Origin: Lewinellaceae bacterium
GTDB lineage: Bacteria; Bacteroidota; Bacteroidia; Chitinophagales; Saprospiraceae
Direction of reading: 5' to 3'
Assembly: GCA_020636355.1 (NCBI GenBank)
Contig: JACJYB010000014.1
Coordinates: 67,876 to 131,875 of the forward strand
Length of the DNA: 64,000 nucleotides
The position numbers and the translations under genes were made by a program. The notes under the pieces were generated by a model that did not search any database, was not told where the DNA came from, and worked only from the letters and a program-made list of their open reading frames with translations. Below, one piece after another: positions 35,840 through 45,591 of this stretch (within the stretch, counting starts at the first letter, position 1; the number at the start of each line of letters is the position of its first letter).

Positions 35840-37576
35840 TTAGTGCACCAGGATCGGGATACTTATTTCCCGGTCATATTGGCGAATTCGTAGACTATGC
35901 CATCCGGATGCCCATCGCTGGTTGGTTACCGTGGTCAGTTGACCGGAGGCATTCCCTTCCCAAATATTTTGTCCAAGCGCATTGATGAGGGTCAACCGGC
36001 TGCCCACCAAAGCTTGCGGAAGCCTGAGGGTTAGCTGCGACCCTACCGGGTTGGGATAGACGCGGATCTGGTTGACCAATTGCTGGTCAAAGCGGGCGGA
36101 AGTTGATTCGATGCGCAGGGTATCCGAAGTGATCTGACAGCCTAATGCATCCGTTACTTCCAACCGGTACAGTCCGGGGCTAGCACCTGTAAGGTCTTCA
36201 TCGGTACTCACTGCGGAAGTATCATCGCTCCACAAATAAGCGTAAGGTTCCGTCCCTCCCTGAACAGTAACCTGGATGTTTCCATCCATTGAAATGATGG
36301 TGTCTACCGTCAGCGTGATGGGTGTATTTTCTAAGATCATAAAAGAGTCGCTTGTCAAACAACCCAGCTCGTCCATGGCATAAACTGTATAATTCCCAGC
36401 TTTCAGGTTTCCGGTACTGTCCCCGAGATCTCCGTTGGACCAGGATATGGAATACACCCCCTGTGCACCGTTCACCACGGCGGAGGCAGAGCCAGTTGAA
36501 TCCCCTGCGCAAGCTACATTGGAGGTGGTCACCACGATACCCACTGGATCCGGTGAGGCCAGAGAAACCGCTCCGGTTATGGTACAAGCTGCATCATCCG
36601 TGACTGTGTATTGATAATTACCGGTGAAAAGACCACTGATAATTGTCGTGTCCGGCGCTCCATTGGACCACTGCACACTTGTATTACCTACAGCTCCGGT
36701 TACCTGTAGCATGATCGCTCCGGAATTGTCCCCATTACAGAAAATTGGCGTCGAATTGACGTTAACCATTAAAGCACAATCACCGCCCATGACCTGGATC
36801 TCGGTACTCGTCGTTTCACACCCGTTCGAATCCATAACTGTAACCTGATAGCTGCCTGCCGACAATCCACTGATATCTTTTGTAGTGGCTCCATTCGACC
36901 AATCAAAAGTATAAGGTATGGTTCCCCCGCTGACCTGTAGAACAATCGATCCGTCTCCAGCTCCAGCTGTCGATTCTGAAGTGACCTCCGAAGACAGGAT
37001 CAGAGGATCAGGCTCGGTAACTACTGCTGTCACAGAAACCATACAATTCCCTTCGGTAATGGTTACGGAATAAGAACCGGCAGCCAGTCCGGATATATTT
37101 TTGGATGTCTCACCGTTACTCCAGAGGTAGGATTCTCCTCCCATGGTCCCGATTACATCTAAACTGATAGCGCCACTGGAGTCTCCGGAGCAAGCTGCCG
37201 GTGTAACCGTGGCGGTAGCATTTAATAGACAGGCTGCATTGATGGTGAAACAATCCGCACAAGACCAGAAAGTGCCGGCCGTGCCTTGTTGCCAGAGGGT
37301 TGCATTGTACAAACCGGAGGTGGCATCGGGTGGCAGATCAAGGGTTCCGGAAAATCGGGTTGCACTGGTCGCTGATCCGGAAATATCGTAGGATTCGATG
37401 CCATTGGAAATACGGGCGGTTGTCGTCGAAGCAACGCTGAACGCGGTAGCAGTTCCGGTAATGGTTACTGTGAAGGCGGAACCTGCATTTCCGTTATCCG
37501 GATTCAGGGCAATGGTTTGAGCATGGATGATTCCTGCTGCAGAAATACACAAAAACAGGGTGAATAGAAACTTCAT
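35840..37576 (-). CDS. Secreted SprB-repeat protein with T9SS type A sorting domain
   Basis: A signal peptide (MKFLFTLFLCISAAGIIHAQ) is followed by an N-terminal beta domain (20-110) and about five SprB-type repeats (about 115-490), each with the pattern C-x-G-D-x-S-G-x-I/A, then LWSNG or QWSNG, then GxYxVTV. A C-terminal type A tail (YPNPVGSQLTLRLPQALVG to the end) directs it to T9SS. SprB repeats occur in gliding adhesins and many secreted Bacteroidota proteins; alone they do not prove motility. There are no enzymatic motifs, so it is probably an adhesin or structural surface protein. It lies in the same orientation as the metalloprotease that is upstream of it (37724). Confidence 0.85.
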   Translation of the reverse strand: MKFLFTLFLCISAAGIIHAQTIALNPDNGNAGSAFTVTITGTATAFSVASTTTARISNGIESYDISGSATSATRFSGTLDLPPDATSGLYNATLWQQGTAGTFWSCADCFTINAACLLNATATVTPAACSGDSSGAISLDVIGTMGGESYLWSNGETSKNISGLAAGSYSVTITEGNCMVSVTAVVTEPDPLILSSEVTSESTAGAGDGSIVLQVSGGTIPYTFDWSNGATTKDISGLSAGSYQVTVMDSNGCETTSTEIQVMGGDCALMVNVNSTPIFCNGDNSGAIMLQVTGAVGNTSVQWSNGAPDTTIISGLFTGNYQYTVTDDAACTITGAVSLASPDPVGIVVTTSNVACAGDSTGSASAVVNGAQGVYSISWSNGDLGDSTGNLKAGNYTVYAMDELGCLTSDSFMILENTPITLTVDTIISMDGNIQVTVQGGTEPYAYLWSDDTSAVSTDEDLTGASPGLYRLEVTDALGCQITSDTLRIESTSARFDQQLVNQIRVYPNPVGSQLTLRLPQALVGSRLTLINALGQNIWEGNASGQLTTVTNQRWASGWHSLRIRQYDREISIPILVH

Positions 37577-37723
37577 GGCTAAGAAGGTTTGATTCGGAAT
37601 ATAGTAAAGAAATTCTTACTATGAAAATAGATCATTTTCAAGCGGAAGAATTGATATCAGATAAGTTCAGGATAGCAGGAATACCTCCCCGCCGTGTCTA
37701 AATTAGTAATAGTGGCGGAATGA

Positions 37724-40700
37724 CTACCGGGCCTGGATCATTATTTTTTTATTTCCGGACTTATCTTTGGTCTGAACAAGAAAAAAGTAAATCCCCGGAG
37801 CGATTGGTGGTAACTCAAAAGTATAGGATCGAATGGATTCATTGAATGAATGACTCCAGACGGATCTGCCCAGGGCATCGGTAAGCACCATATCAGGGTG
37901 GACCAATACTTCTTCGAATTCCAGCCGGATCCGGTCTGTGGCGGGGTTGGGATAAAGTTGAAAGGACAATTCGTCTAATCTTTTGACGGCTACTCCCGAA
38001 TCCGAGCGGAAATAGATCGTAGCCCGTGGAATCCAGCCTCCTTGTCCATCCTGGATAGATACCACAATAGAGTCCAAGCCTGCCTCTTTTGAAGTAAACG
38101 TATAATTGGTGGACCCGTCAAGTAACTGCAAGAGCGTTATCTGAGATCCAACATTCAAAGCCTGGTTGTTTAATCGGATTTCGCCTTTTTGAGGCCCTTC
38201 CAGCAAGGTAACCTGCAATTCTGAGATGCTTTGGTCTCCATCCGTAACGGTAAGTAAATCCGGATTTAGGGGGCTACTCACGGAAGGCATGACCAGCAGC
38301 GTATCGCTGCCCAGGTACACCGGGGGATTCAATACATCGTCAAAACAGAGTGCCAATGTCCATTGATCGATGCTTCCACCGCTGTTCCCTCCATTGTCCG
38401 TGATCCGTATTTTCCAGTCCCCGCCTGCGGGCAAACCATTCAGCTTGGAGAGTGGGGCCTCTGGTCTGAAAATTTTCTTGGATGTCAGCGGACAAGTTAG
38501 GGCTATCGAGGATTGATCGTCAAAACCAAAATCAAAATTACTCAGGTTGGAACATTTTCCTTTCGCGAGGATCACCGTGCTGTCCAGGGGATTTATTAAT
38601 GAAAAAGTCAGATTTCCTACCAACTGCCAGGTACCCTTCAGATCCAGAACATTGACATCAGTCGGAACGATACCCATCGGAATTGGTAAGATAGATTCAG
38701 CTTGCCTGCCTCCGATGACCGGGGTCACATTGGTGTATTCCTGACAGGTTTGCGTTTTCGTTTGGAATGCGGATGGAGGAGACGGCTCTCCGGTCCGGCA
38801 GGCATTCGCCGGTATAATTCTCCAATAATAGACACTGCTATTGGATAGGGGAGTGGTTACATCGTAAAAGTTGGTATAGGATAATTTTTGCAGGATTTTA
38901 GTACCGAATCCGGGGTCTGTACTCACTTCAACCCAGTAATAATCGGCGTCCGGAACGGCTTGCCAAGTAAACCGGGGAAGTCCGGATTGACCGGTTGCTC
39001 CATCTGCGGGTGACATCAGCGTCAACGATGAAAAGTCACTGGGTGTGAGATGAAGATGGATCGGCACGGTGACCTCATCGGCTCCGCTCGATAAGGTCAG
39101 CACGATTGTGGTATCCTGATAGATGGTTTGATAGGCAGCGGTCAGTTCCAGATTAAAAGTTTCGTCCGGCGAAACGGAAACCCGGTCAGAATTCAGGGTT
39201 ATGCCATCAGGCAGTTCATCCGGCCAGGTCAGGTTAACAGGCTCCTGATATCCATTGGTTGCTTTGGTATCAATCACAATGGATGCAGATCCGGGTATAC
39301 ATAGATCCAATGAATTGGGTGATACGCCAAAGGACCAGGTGGCAGTTGTCCCTGTTTGGATCTTAAATGTTCCGGGCGAGAGATTAAAAAATACGTTGTT
39401 TATGGCCTCGACCTTGATGTTGGCGGAGGTAGTGCTGATTCCATCCGGAATTAATACGTATTCCGATCCGTCATTTTCTGTAAATTCCTTCAGAATGACC
39501 GGGTGATTGTGCCCTCCATCGGTTGACAGCAGAATCCTTACCATCTGGCAATTCACCGGGCTGTTGTCGGTATTGGCGACGTCCCAGGTCACGAGCTGGT
39601 ATTGATTGTTGTCCCAGGTGACCCCGCTGCCCGGGCTGGTTACCCGGAAGGGGCCTGAGTTTCCATCCACCTTAAAGCTCAACTCCTGCCAGGCAGCAAG
39701 CCCTCCACCTGCGTGGTTGTCTCTTACCGTAAGCCTGAATTTTAGATTCCTGGAATAGTCGGGCAAGACCTCGGTCTTGGAAGTAAGACCAAGTAAATAA
39801 TCATTCAGATTGGGAAGCGTTCTTACCGGATTGCTGGTGGGTGGATAAGAACGGAATGCAGGTGCATCCCCTTTCGGTTCTCCCAGCGGCGACTGTGGCC
39901 CCAGATCGTATTCCTCCCAGCAATAGGTCAGATCACTGTCTTCATCATCTACGGCTTCACCGCGCAGTTGGAAGGGTGTCGACTTGGGAATATGGGTAAA
40001 ACCGATATCAAGAATGCTGACCAGAGGTGCCGAATTATTGATGGAGCTGGTGCTTCCACAGGTAGACCCGATACCCTGCCGGGTGAATGTAATGATTTGA
40101 TTCAGAGCAATATTGTGGTAATAATCTTCATTTTTATTGGTGACGTAGTTGGCTCCGCAGTTGCTTGCACCGGCATAACACATAATGGTTGAGCCACTAC
40201 CAGGTTCATAGGCTGATTCTGAAGATTCATTTTCACCGTCACAAAAATTAAATGAATGCGTTGCGTTTAGCTGATGGCCCATTTCATGGGCTACGATGAG
40301 ATAAAACAAGCTATTGCTATAAGCTCCGAAAGTGCTGGATGTTGCATTGGCCTTGCCTGCCGTGCAGACGGTACCCAGGAATGCGACGCCGCCGGCATTG
40401 GTGCCGAACACATGCCCGATGTCGTAGTCATTGGTGTTGATGACCGCGTTGATGGCAAAAGGTGCTTGCAGCAACAACGAGTCCGGCTTTCCATTGGTAA
40501 AAGGATCGGTCAAGGGATTCAGGAAAAACAGTTGGTCGGTGCCATCGACCAGTTGCAGGTTGATGGACAGATCTCTTTCCATAACCGCGTTAACCTTGGT
40601 GATAATGGACACGACTTCCTCCATTACCGATGTCGTGGTATTGCCGTATTTGGCGGAAAATTCTCCGGTAGTTGCAACCGCCAGCCGGTAGGTTCGTAAG

Positions 40701-41248
40701 ACCGGATCCGCCAGCGGGTCCCTTACTTCAAGCAGGTTATCCGCACCCTGCATTTTCGTAGCTGATCTACCGTTTGCATCCAGTACCGTGCAGGGAAATG
40801 CTTCGCCGGAGTCCATCCAGGAGGAAATTCGTCCCAAGCTGGCAGACAATGTATCGGCTTCAAACAATTGGGTCATTTGACCATCATCCAAATAGGCATG
40901 AAACAAAGTGGGCGTTATGATACAGTGGAGTACCATAGACCCGCTATGGCTTTGGTAGGTACGGATATTCGGGTATTTCTCGGCCAGTTCCGGGGCCAGT
41001 ATTTGGGTGGGATACAGCTGAAAGCGGGTGGTCGAATGTTCGGTGGGCAAAATGATTTCCGGAGTGGTGGTATTTTCCACCCAGGACCACAAACCTTTCA
41101 GGTCCGCCTCGAAATAGAGCCGGTCGGGTTTAGCCGGTTCCGGTAACTCCCGGGTATCCAGGACCGGGCGGAAAAAATTCTGTGCAATGCTGGTTAAGGG
41201 AAAAGAGAATGTCAGACTTACGAATAACAATAAAACCGGTCTTGGCAT
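37724..41248 (-). CDS. Reprolysin-like M12 metalloprotease with P domain and T9SS sorting domain
   Basis: The protein is secreted (signal about 1-22, from MPRPVLLLFVSLTFSF). A propeptide-like region (about 25-165) precedes a metzincin domain with HEMGHQLNATH (zinc ligands HExxHxxxxxH), DxD-rich loops and a Met-turn candidate (TIMCYAGAS). Then come a CUB/FN3-like module near TWQAVPDADYYWVEVS, a proprotein-convertase P domain (LKGTWQLVGNLTF to QWTLALCF), a cadherin/CSPG-like repeat (VTDGDQSISELQVTL), and a type A T9SS tail (LYPNPATDRIRLEFEE). I chose the ATG at 41248 because the next 25 residues form a signal peptide; the frame is open to an ATG at 41329, but that part lacks export features. 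It is probably an extracellular endopeptidase; substrate unknown. Confidence 0.88.
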   Translation of the reverse strand: MPRPVLLLFVSLTFSFPLTSIAQNFFRPVLDTRELPEPAKPDRLYFEADLKGLWSWVENTTTPEIILPTEHSTTRFQLYPTQILAPELAEKYPNIRTYQSHSGSMVLHCIITPTLFHAYLDDGQMTQLFEADTLSASLGRISSWMDSGEAFPCTVLDANGRSATKMQGADNLLEVRDPLADPVLRTYRLAVATTGEFSAKYGNTTTSVMEEVVSIITKVNAVMERDLSINLQLVDGTDQLFFLNPLTDPFTNGKPDSLLLQAPFAINAVINTNDYDIGHVFGTNAGGVAFLGTVCTAGKANATSSTFGAYSNSLFYLIVAHEMGHQLNATHSFNFCDGENESSESAYEPGSGSTIMCYAGASNCGANYVTNKNEDYYHNIALNQIITFTRQGIGSTCGSTSSINNSAPLVSILDIGFTHIPKSTPFQLRGEAVDDEDSDLTYCWEEYDLGPQSPLGEPKGDAPAFRSYPPTSNPVRTLPNLNDYLLGLTSKTEVLPDYSRNLKFRLTVRDNHAGGGLAAWQELSFKVDGNSGPFRVTSPGSGVTWDNNQYQLVTWDVANTDNSPVNCQMVRILLSTDGGHNHPVILKEFTENDGSEYVLIPDGISTTSANIKVEAINNVFFNLSPGTFKIQTGTTATWSFGVSPNSLDLCIPGSASIVIDTKATNGYQEPVNLTWPDELPDGITLNSDRVSVSPDETFNLELTAAYQTIYQDTTIVLTLSSGADEVTVPIHLHLTPSDFSSLTLMSPADGATGQSGLPRFTWQAVPDADYYWVEVSTDPGFGTKILQKLSYTNFYDVTTPLSNSSVYYWRIIPANACRTGEPSPPSAFQTKTQTCQEYTNVTPVIGGRQAESILPIPMGIVPTDVNVLDLKGTWQLVGNLTFSLINPLDSTVILAKGKCSNLSNFDFGFDDQSSIALTCPLTSKKIFRPEAPLSKLNGLPAGGDWKIRITDNGGNSGGSIDQWTLALCFDDVLNPPVYLGSDTLLVMPSVSSPLNPDLLTVTDGDQSISELQVTLLEGPQKGEIRLNNQALNVGSQITLLQLLDGSTNYTFTSKEAGLDSIVVSIQDGQGGWIPRATIYFRSDSGVAVKRLDELSFQLYPNPATDRIRLEFEEVLVHPDMVLTDALGRSVWSHSFNESIRSYTFELPPIAPGIYFFLVQTKDKSGNKKIMIQAR

Positions 41249-41716
41249 GATCGAAAAATTTCTTCGAAGAATCAGAATGTCGTCAATGGTGTAACGCATG
41301 TAACGCGAAAAATAATCTATATGTTTCATATCTCAACCCGGTGCCGGTCACAGAGCTGGATGGAAAACAGATTAGGCAAAATGGATTGATTTTTGAAATA
41401 CAATATTGCGGAATACGGGATTGAAAAGCAAATAAGCCAAAAGTTAAAGTTAAAATATTATAATCCAATTATTTATAAGTTATTAAATATCGTTATATAT
41501 TTGAATGACAACCCGTGGCCAACCGGATTCATCCCAAAACAGATATTAGGAAAAGCCTCTTCCGCCATCTTAACAAAATAAAGGATGAGTCAGACAACCA
41601 TGGTACCGCCAAAACATTTATCTTTGCTTCTCCCCTCCAGGGTAATAACCTGGATTCTAAGGTGTTGTTGGAACGCACGTATATCCTTAATTGATGTTAG
41701 CGCAATTGCTAAGCCT
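41249..41716. other. 468-bp divergent intergenic region
   Basis: It separates the metalloprotease (minus) from the haem peroxidase (plus) and is strongly AT-rich between about 41390 and 41510. Part is formally open in the peroxidase frame from 41585, but the encoded residues (basic, Cys/Trp-rich) do not resemble a signal peptide. A -7-like box lies at 41496. I see no RNA gene or repeat. Confidence 0.5.
41496..41503 (+). promoter_or_regulatory. Candidate -7 promoter element for the T9SS haem peroxidase
   Basis: TATATTTG matches TAnnTTTG. If used, the transcript would begin near 41510 and carry an untranslated leader of about 200 nt before the ATG at 41717. Confidence 0.4.
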
Positions 41717-43594
41717 ATGAAGAGATGTGTACTTGTTAGCTTAATGATATTGGGCTCAGTATGGGTTTTCGCTCAGGAAGCGAGGACCGTTGACGGCACC
41801 TTGAACAACCCTTACGCACCAAATATGGGGGCTGCTAACACGATCATGAAGCGCTTGGCCCCAGCACTTTACGCCGATGGTATCGGAGTTCCGGTAGACC
41901 GGATGAATCCGCGAATCATCAGTAACCTGATGTTTGATCAGACCGATAACACCAATGACCCCAAAGGGCTAAGTGCCTATGTATGGGTCTTTGGTCAATT
42001 CATCGACCACGACATTACCCTCGTTCCGGATGAAGAGAATGAAACACTGATGATCCGTGTTCCGGACGGGGACCTCATCGGGCCGGTAATCCCGATCAAG
42101 CGCTCGGTATTTGATCCGGCAACCGGAATAAATTCTCCCCGCCAGCACATCAATGCCATTACCTCTTTCATTGATGGAAGTGGTATTTATGGGTCAGATG
42201 CATTCCGTGCTAATTGGCTGCGGACCTTCCAGGACGGGAAGTTGCGCACCTCTTCCGATGATTTACTGCCATTGTCCACCCTCTCCGGTGAATACAATTC
42301 AAACATTGACCCATTGGCTCCGTTTATGGCCAAACTGACGCCAAACGATCCGAATCCTACCTTTGTTGCAGGAGACGTCAGAGCCAATGAAAATCTCTAT
42401 CTGCTCGCAGTTCATACCTTGTTTGTCCGGGAACACAATCGCCAGTGCGATCAGATTAAGAAACAGCATCCGGACTGGAATGATGAACAGATCTTCCAGC
42501 ATGCCCGAAGAAAGATAGGTGGATTCATCGAATCCATTACGTACAATGAATGGCTTCCGGCGATGGGCGTTCCCATGTCCGAGTACACCGGTTATCAGAG
42601 CAATGTGGATGCCGGGATAAGCAATGAATTTTCTGCTGCGGCATTCCGCCTAGGTCATACCCTGATTAACAGTCAGATTTTACGGGTGGATAATAAGGGA
42701 GAAGAGATTCCTCAAGGGCATTTATCATTGCGTGATGCATTCTTTCAGCCTCTCCAAATGATCACCGGTGGCGGCCTGGATCCCCTTTTTAAAGGAATGG
42801 CTACCCAGGTGCAACAGGAATTTGACTGCAAAGTAGTCAATGACGTCCGGAATTTCCTGTTCGGTGCTCCCGGACAGGGAGGTCTTGATCTGGCTGCTAT
42901 TAATATCATGCGAGGAAGAGAACGAGGTCTCGCCGATTACAATACCATTCGCGCATCCGTAGGGTTGCAAAGGATCACTAAATTTTCCGAAATAACCAGC
43001 AAGACCGATGTGAGCCGCCTGCTCGCACAGATTTACGGCGATGTAAATAACATTGACCCATGGGTTGGTATGCTTTCTGAGGACCCTATGGAAGGCACTA
43101 TTTTTGGCCCTACCGTGACAGAGATCATGCACCGGCAATTCACAGAGCTTAGAGATGGAGACCGTTTCTTTTATAAAAACGATCCTGCCCTCTCACCGGC
43201 AGAAGTGGCTGAAATTGATAACACCAAGTTTTCCGCCATTATCAAAAGAAATACCGGAATCAGCCTGATGCAGGACAATGTGTTCCAGGCAATGCCCCAC
43301 GAACAAATACCTCATTCCGGAGTCGTGGTTGCCAAGCGTAACCTGGATATGGCCATTTACCCGAATCCGGTCAATAGCGAAATGCATATGAAGGTATATG
43401 CATCTCATGCCAGCTCTTGTCAGTTGCGCTTGATCAATATGCTGGGACAAGAATCCTTGTTTCGCGAGCTGAACTTGCTGGAGGGCGAAAATGACTTTGT
43501 CATACCGGTTTCAGATCAGATCGTGCGGGGAACTTACCTGGTTCAATTACGTATGGGTGACGTGATCAACGTCTACAAAATTTCTAAACTTTAA
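41717..43594 (+). CDS. Secreted animal-type haem peroxidase with T9SS type A sorting domain
   Basis: A signal peptide (MKRCVLVSLMILGSVWVFAQ) begins at 41717, although the frame is open to 41585. The peroxidase domain has FGQFIDHDITLVP with the distal His and adjacent calcium-binding Asp, DGSGIYGSD, LFVREHNRQC, and FRLGHTLINSQI with the proximal His. Unlike the two alpha-dioxygenase-like proteins elsewhere in the window, there is no Tyr three residues before the proximal His, so it resembles peroxinectin/myeloperoxidase-type peroxidases rather than oxygenases. The C-terminus (IYPNPVNSEMHMKVYA to the end) is a T9SS type A signal. It should act outside the cell or on the surface, using H2O2. Confidence 0.88.
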   Translation: MKRCVLVSLMILGSVWVFAQEARTVDGTLNNPYAPNMGAANTIMKRLAPALYADGIGVPVDRMNPRIISNLMFDQTDNTNDPKGLSAYVWVFGQFIDHDITLVPDEENETLMIRVPDGDLIGPVIPIKRSVFDPATGINSPRQHINAITSFIDGSGIYGSDAFRANWLRTFQDGKLRTSSDDLLPLSTLSGEYNSNIDPLAPFMAKLTPNDPNPTFVAGDVRANENLYLLAVHTLFVREHNRQCDQIKKQHPDWNDEQIFQHARRKIGGFIESITYNEWLPAMGVPMSEYTGYQSNVDAGISNEFSAAAFRLGHTLINSQILRVDNKGEEIPQGHLSLRDAFFQPLQMITGGGLDPLFKGMATQVQQEFDCKVVNDVRNFLFGAPGQGGLDLAAINIMRGRERGLADYNTIRASVGLQRITKFSEITSKTDVSRLLAQIYGDVNNIDPWVGMLSEDPMEGTIFGPTVTEIMHRQFTELRDGDRFFYKNDPALSPAEVAEIDNTKFSAIIKRNTGISLMQDNVFQAMPHEQIPHSGVVVAKRNLDMAIYPNPVNSEMHMKVYASHASSCQLRLINMLGQESLFRELNLLEGENDFVIPVSDQIVRGTYLVQLRMGDVINVYKISKL

Positions 43595-43635
43595 GCTGCT
43601 ACCAAGCTACTTCGGGCGCGAAAGTGGTGTCCAGG

Positions 43636-44544
43636 TCATTCCTGGATAGGACTGCTATGCTCCGGTTGCTGGGTTATTTGTTCGACTTTCTTCCAACGCC
43701 GGTGTGACCAGAGCCAATCGGCAGGATTATTCCGGATGATGTTTTCCAGCTTTTTCGCATACGCCCGGGTAATGGCTCCGTCAGGTACTTGCTGTGGATT
43801 TTCAACCAGTAATTCGATCTCCATGGTGTAGCGACCTTGCCCGGTACACCGGATGTCTCCATAGAGAACAGGCCAATTATTCCCCCGGGCAATCTCTTCA
43901 GGACCATGTACAAAAGGTGTTTCAATACCAAAAAAGGGCGTCCAGATTGCCTTGGCTATTTTCCCGGGACTCTGGTCGGCGACCAAAACCAGACATCCGG
44001 GCTTCTCCTGACAGGCTTTGACCGCCTGTGCAGTTTGTTTTACTGGAATCAGATGCAATCCAAAGGCTCCGCGGGTTTTCAGGACATAACTTTCCAGGTA
44101 GCTGTTGGTCAAAGGTTTATAAATGCCATAAACCGGCGGGTCTAATTGTTGTGCCATTCCAAGGGCAGCCCATTCCCAATTTCCGATATGGCTTGATAAG
44201 AGCACCGTACTTTTACCTGCGCTGGCATAACGATTCAGGAGTTCGCCGTTCTTTATGGTGAATCGCTGGAGGAGCATTTCATTGCTCATGGTAAAGCCGC
44301 GCAAGGATTCGAGGAGGGTGGTCGCAAGGATCCGGTAATTGGCTTTTGCCAGTTTTTCAAGAGCATCGGGCGTCAAATCAGGAAATACACGAATTAAATT
44401 TCCATAAAGAACTTTTTTTCTATATTTGAGGCAACGCCGAAGAAACCAAGCTATTATTCTTACTTGCCTATAAATAAGCGATTCAGGTATAAGCCCCAGG
44501 ATTTTTATAAAACTCCATGATATACCGAAAGCAATTCGTTGCAT
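43636..44544 (-). CDS. Lysophospholipid/lipid A acyltransferase (LpxL/HtrB family)
   Basis: The 302-residue protein has a single N-terminal hydrophobic region and the acyltransferase motif SSHIGNWEWAALG, where H(x4)E is the catalytic pattern. Later blocks such as LVLVADQSPG and PFFGIETPFVHGPEEIAR belong to the LpxL/LpxM (PF03279) family. It should add a secondary acyl chain to lipid A at the inner-membrane cytoplasmic face. Bacteroidota lipid A is often penta-acylated, so one such enzyme is expected. It faces the peroxidase gene tail-to-tail. Upstream (44545-44607) is a short gap shared with the glycosylasparaginase gene. Confidence 0.9.
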   Translation of the reverse strand: MQRIAFGISWSFIKILGLIPESLIYRQVRIIAWFLRRCLKYRKKVLYGNLIRVFPDLTPDALEKLAKANYRILATTLLESLRGFTMSNEMLLQRFTIKNGELLNRYASAGKSTVLLSSHIGNWEWAALGMAQQLDPPVYGIYKPLTNSYLESYVLKTRGAFGLHLIPVKQTAQAVKACQEKPGCLVLVADQSPGKIAKAIWTPFFGIETPFVHGPEEIARGNNWPVLYGDIRCTGQGRYTMEIELLVENPQQVPDGAITRAYAKKLENIIRNNPADWLWSHRRWKKVEQITQQPEHSSPIQE

Positions 44545-44607
44545 TTATCTATTATTGTTTTTGATCTTACCAGCTAAGGTATGGTTATCAATTAGAGCAA
44601 ACAACAC

Positions 44608-45573
44608 ATGTTTACCAGGAGAAACTTTATACATACCACCGTTGCATCTACCGGCTCATTGTTACTGAGCAATCCCCTGACTCAAAATCTGGGGACCGGA
44701 GTTCGTAAACCTGTGGTTGTGTCTACCTGGGATTTTGGTCAAAAAGCAAACGCCCGGGCCTGGGAAATACTGGGTCGACAAGGCAGAGCCCTGGATGCGG
44801 TAGAACAAGGAGTCATGGTGATTGAAGCCGATACCAGCAATATGACCGTAGGTGTTGGCGGATTACCGGACCGGGACGGCAAAGTCACCCTGGATGCCTG
44901 CATTATGGACGAACACGGGAATGCAGGCAGCGTATGTTTCCTTGAACACATCAGCCACCCGATCGCTGTCGCCCGCATGGTGATGGAGCGGACCCCGCAT
45001 GTCATGCTGGCTGGTGAAGGCGCATTGGATTTTGCGCTTTCTCAAGGATTCAAGAAGGAAAACATTTTGACCAAGGAGGCTAAAAACGCCTGGGAAAAGT
45101 GGAAAAAATCAGCGGAATATAAACCGATAATAAACGTAGAAAATCACGATACCATTGCCATGTTGGCCTTAGACAGTCAGGGCGGACTGGCAGGCGCATG
45201 TACCACGAGTGGATTGGCGTATAAACTGCACGGAAGAGTGGGCGATTCACCCATTATCGGGGCAGGTTTATATGTTGATCCGGAGATTGGAGGTGCGGCT
45301 GCTACTGGTCTGGGTGAAGCGGTTATGCGGACAGTTGGATCATTTCTCGTCGTAGAATTGATGCGGCAGGGACGCAGCCCCCAAGAGGCTTGCATGGAGG
45401 CAGTTGAACGAATAGCCAAACGGGAGAAACGACCCCAGGATATGCAAATCGGCTATTTGGCACTTGGTCGCAACGGCGAAGTGGGTGCCTACAGCTTACA
45501 GAAAGGTTTTACCTATGCTCTGCAAGACGAAGAACAGAGTACAACTGTGGCTGCCCTCTACTATTTGGAATAG
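44608..45573 (+). CDS. N4-(beta-N-acetylglucosaminyl)-L-asparaginase (Ntn hydrolase), Tat-exported
   Basis: The 321-residue protein closely follows the glycosylasparaginase pattern: NVENHDTIAMLALD has the autoprocessing nucleophile Thr182, and YKLHGRVGDSPIIGAGLYVD carries substrate-contact residues. It would self-cleave before Thr182 into alpha and beta subunits and hydrolyse the bond between GlcNAc and asparagine in N-glycan remnants. The N-terminus MFTRRNFIHTTVASTG is a twin-arginine-type signal, so it is periplasmic. A regulator gene follows by 18 bp. Such enzymes suit degradation of glycoprotein-derived matter. Activity is inferred from motifs. Confidence 0.9.
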   Translation: MFTRRNFIHTTVASTGSLLLSNPLTQNLGTGVRKPVVVSTWDFGQKANARAWEILGRQGRALDAVEQGVMVIEADTSNMTVGVGGLPDRDGKVTLDACIMDEHGNAGSVCFLEHISHPIAVARMVMERTPHVMLAGEGALDFALSQGFKKENILTKEAKNAWEKWKKSAEYKPIINVENHDTIAMLALDSQGGLAGACTTSGLAYKLHGRVGDSPIIGAGLYVDPEIGGAAATGLGEAVMRTVGSFLVVELMRQGRSPQEACMEAVERIAKREKRPQDMQIGYLALGRNGEVGAYSLQKGFTYALQDEEQSTTVAALYYLE

Positions 45574-45591
45574 TAGTGAATTTGGTATACT

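Noticed and set aside
41249..41329. N-terminal extension of the metalloprotease
   Set aside because: The extra 27 residues precede a complete signal peptide beginning at 41248 and contain no export features of their own.
41585..41716. N-terminal extension of the secreted haem peroxidase from the first ATG in frame
   Set aside because: The extra residues are basic and Cys/Trp-rich without export character, while a good signal peptide begins at 41717.
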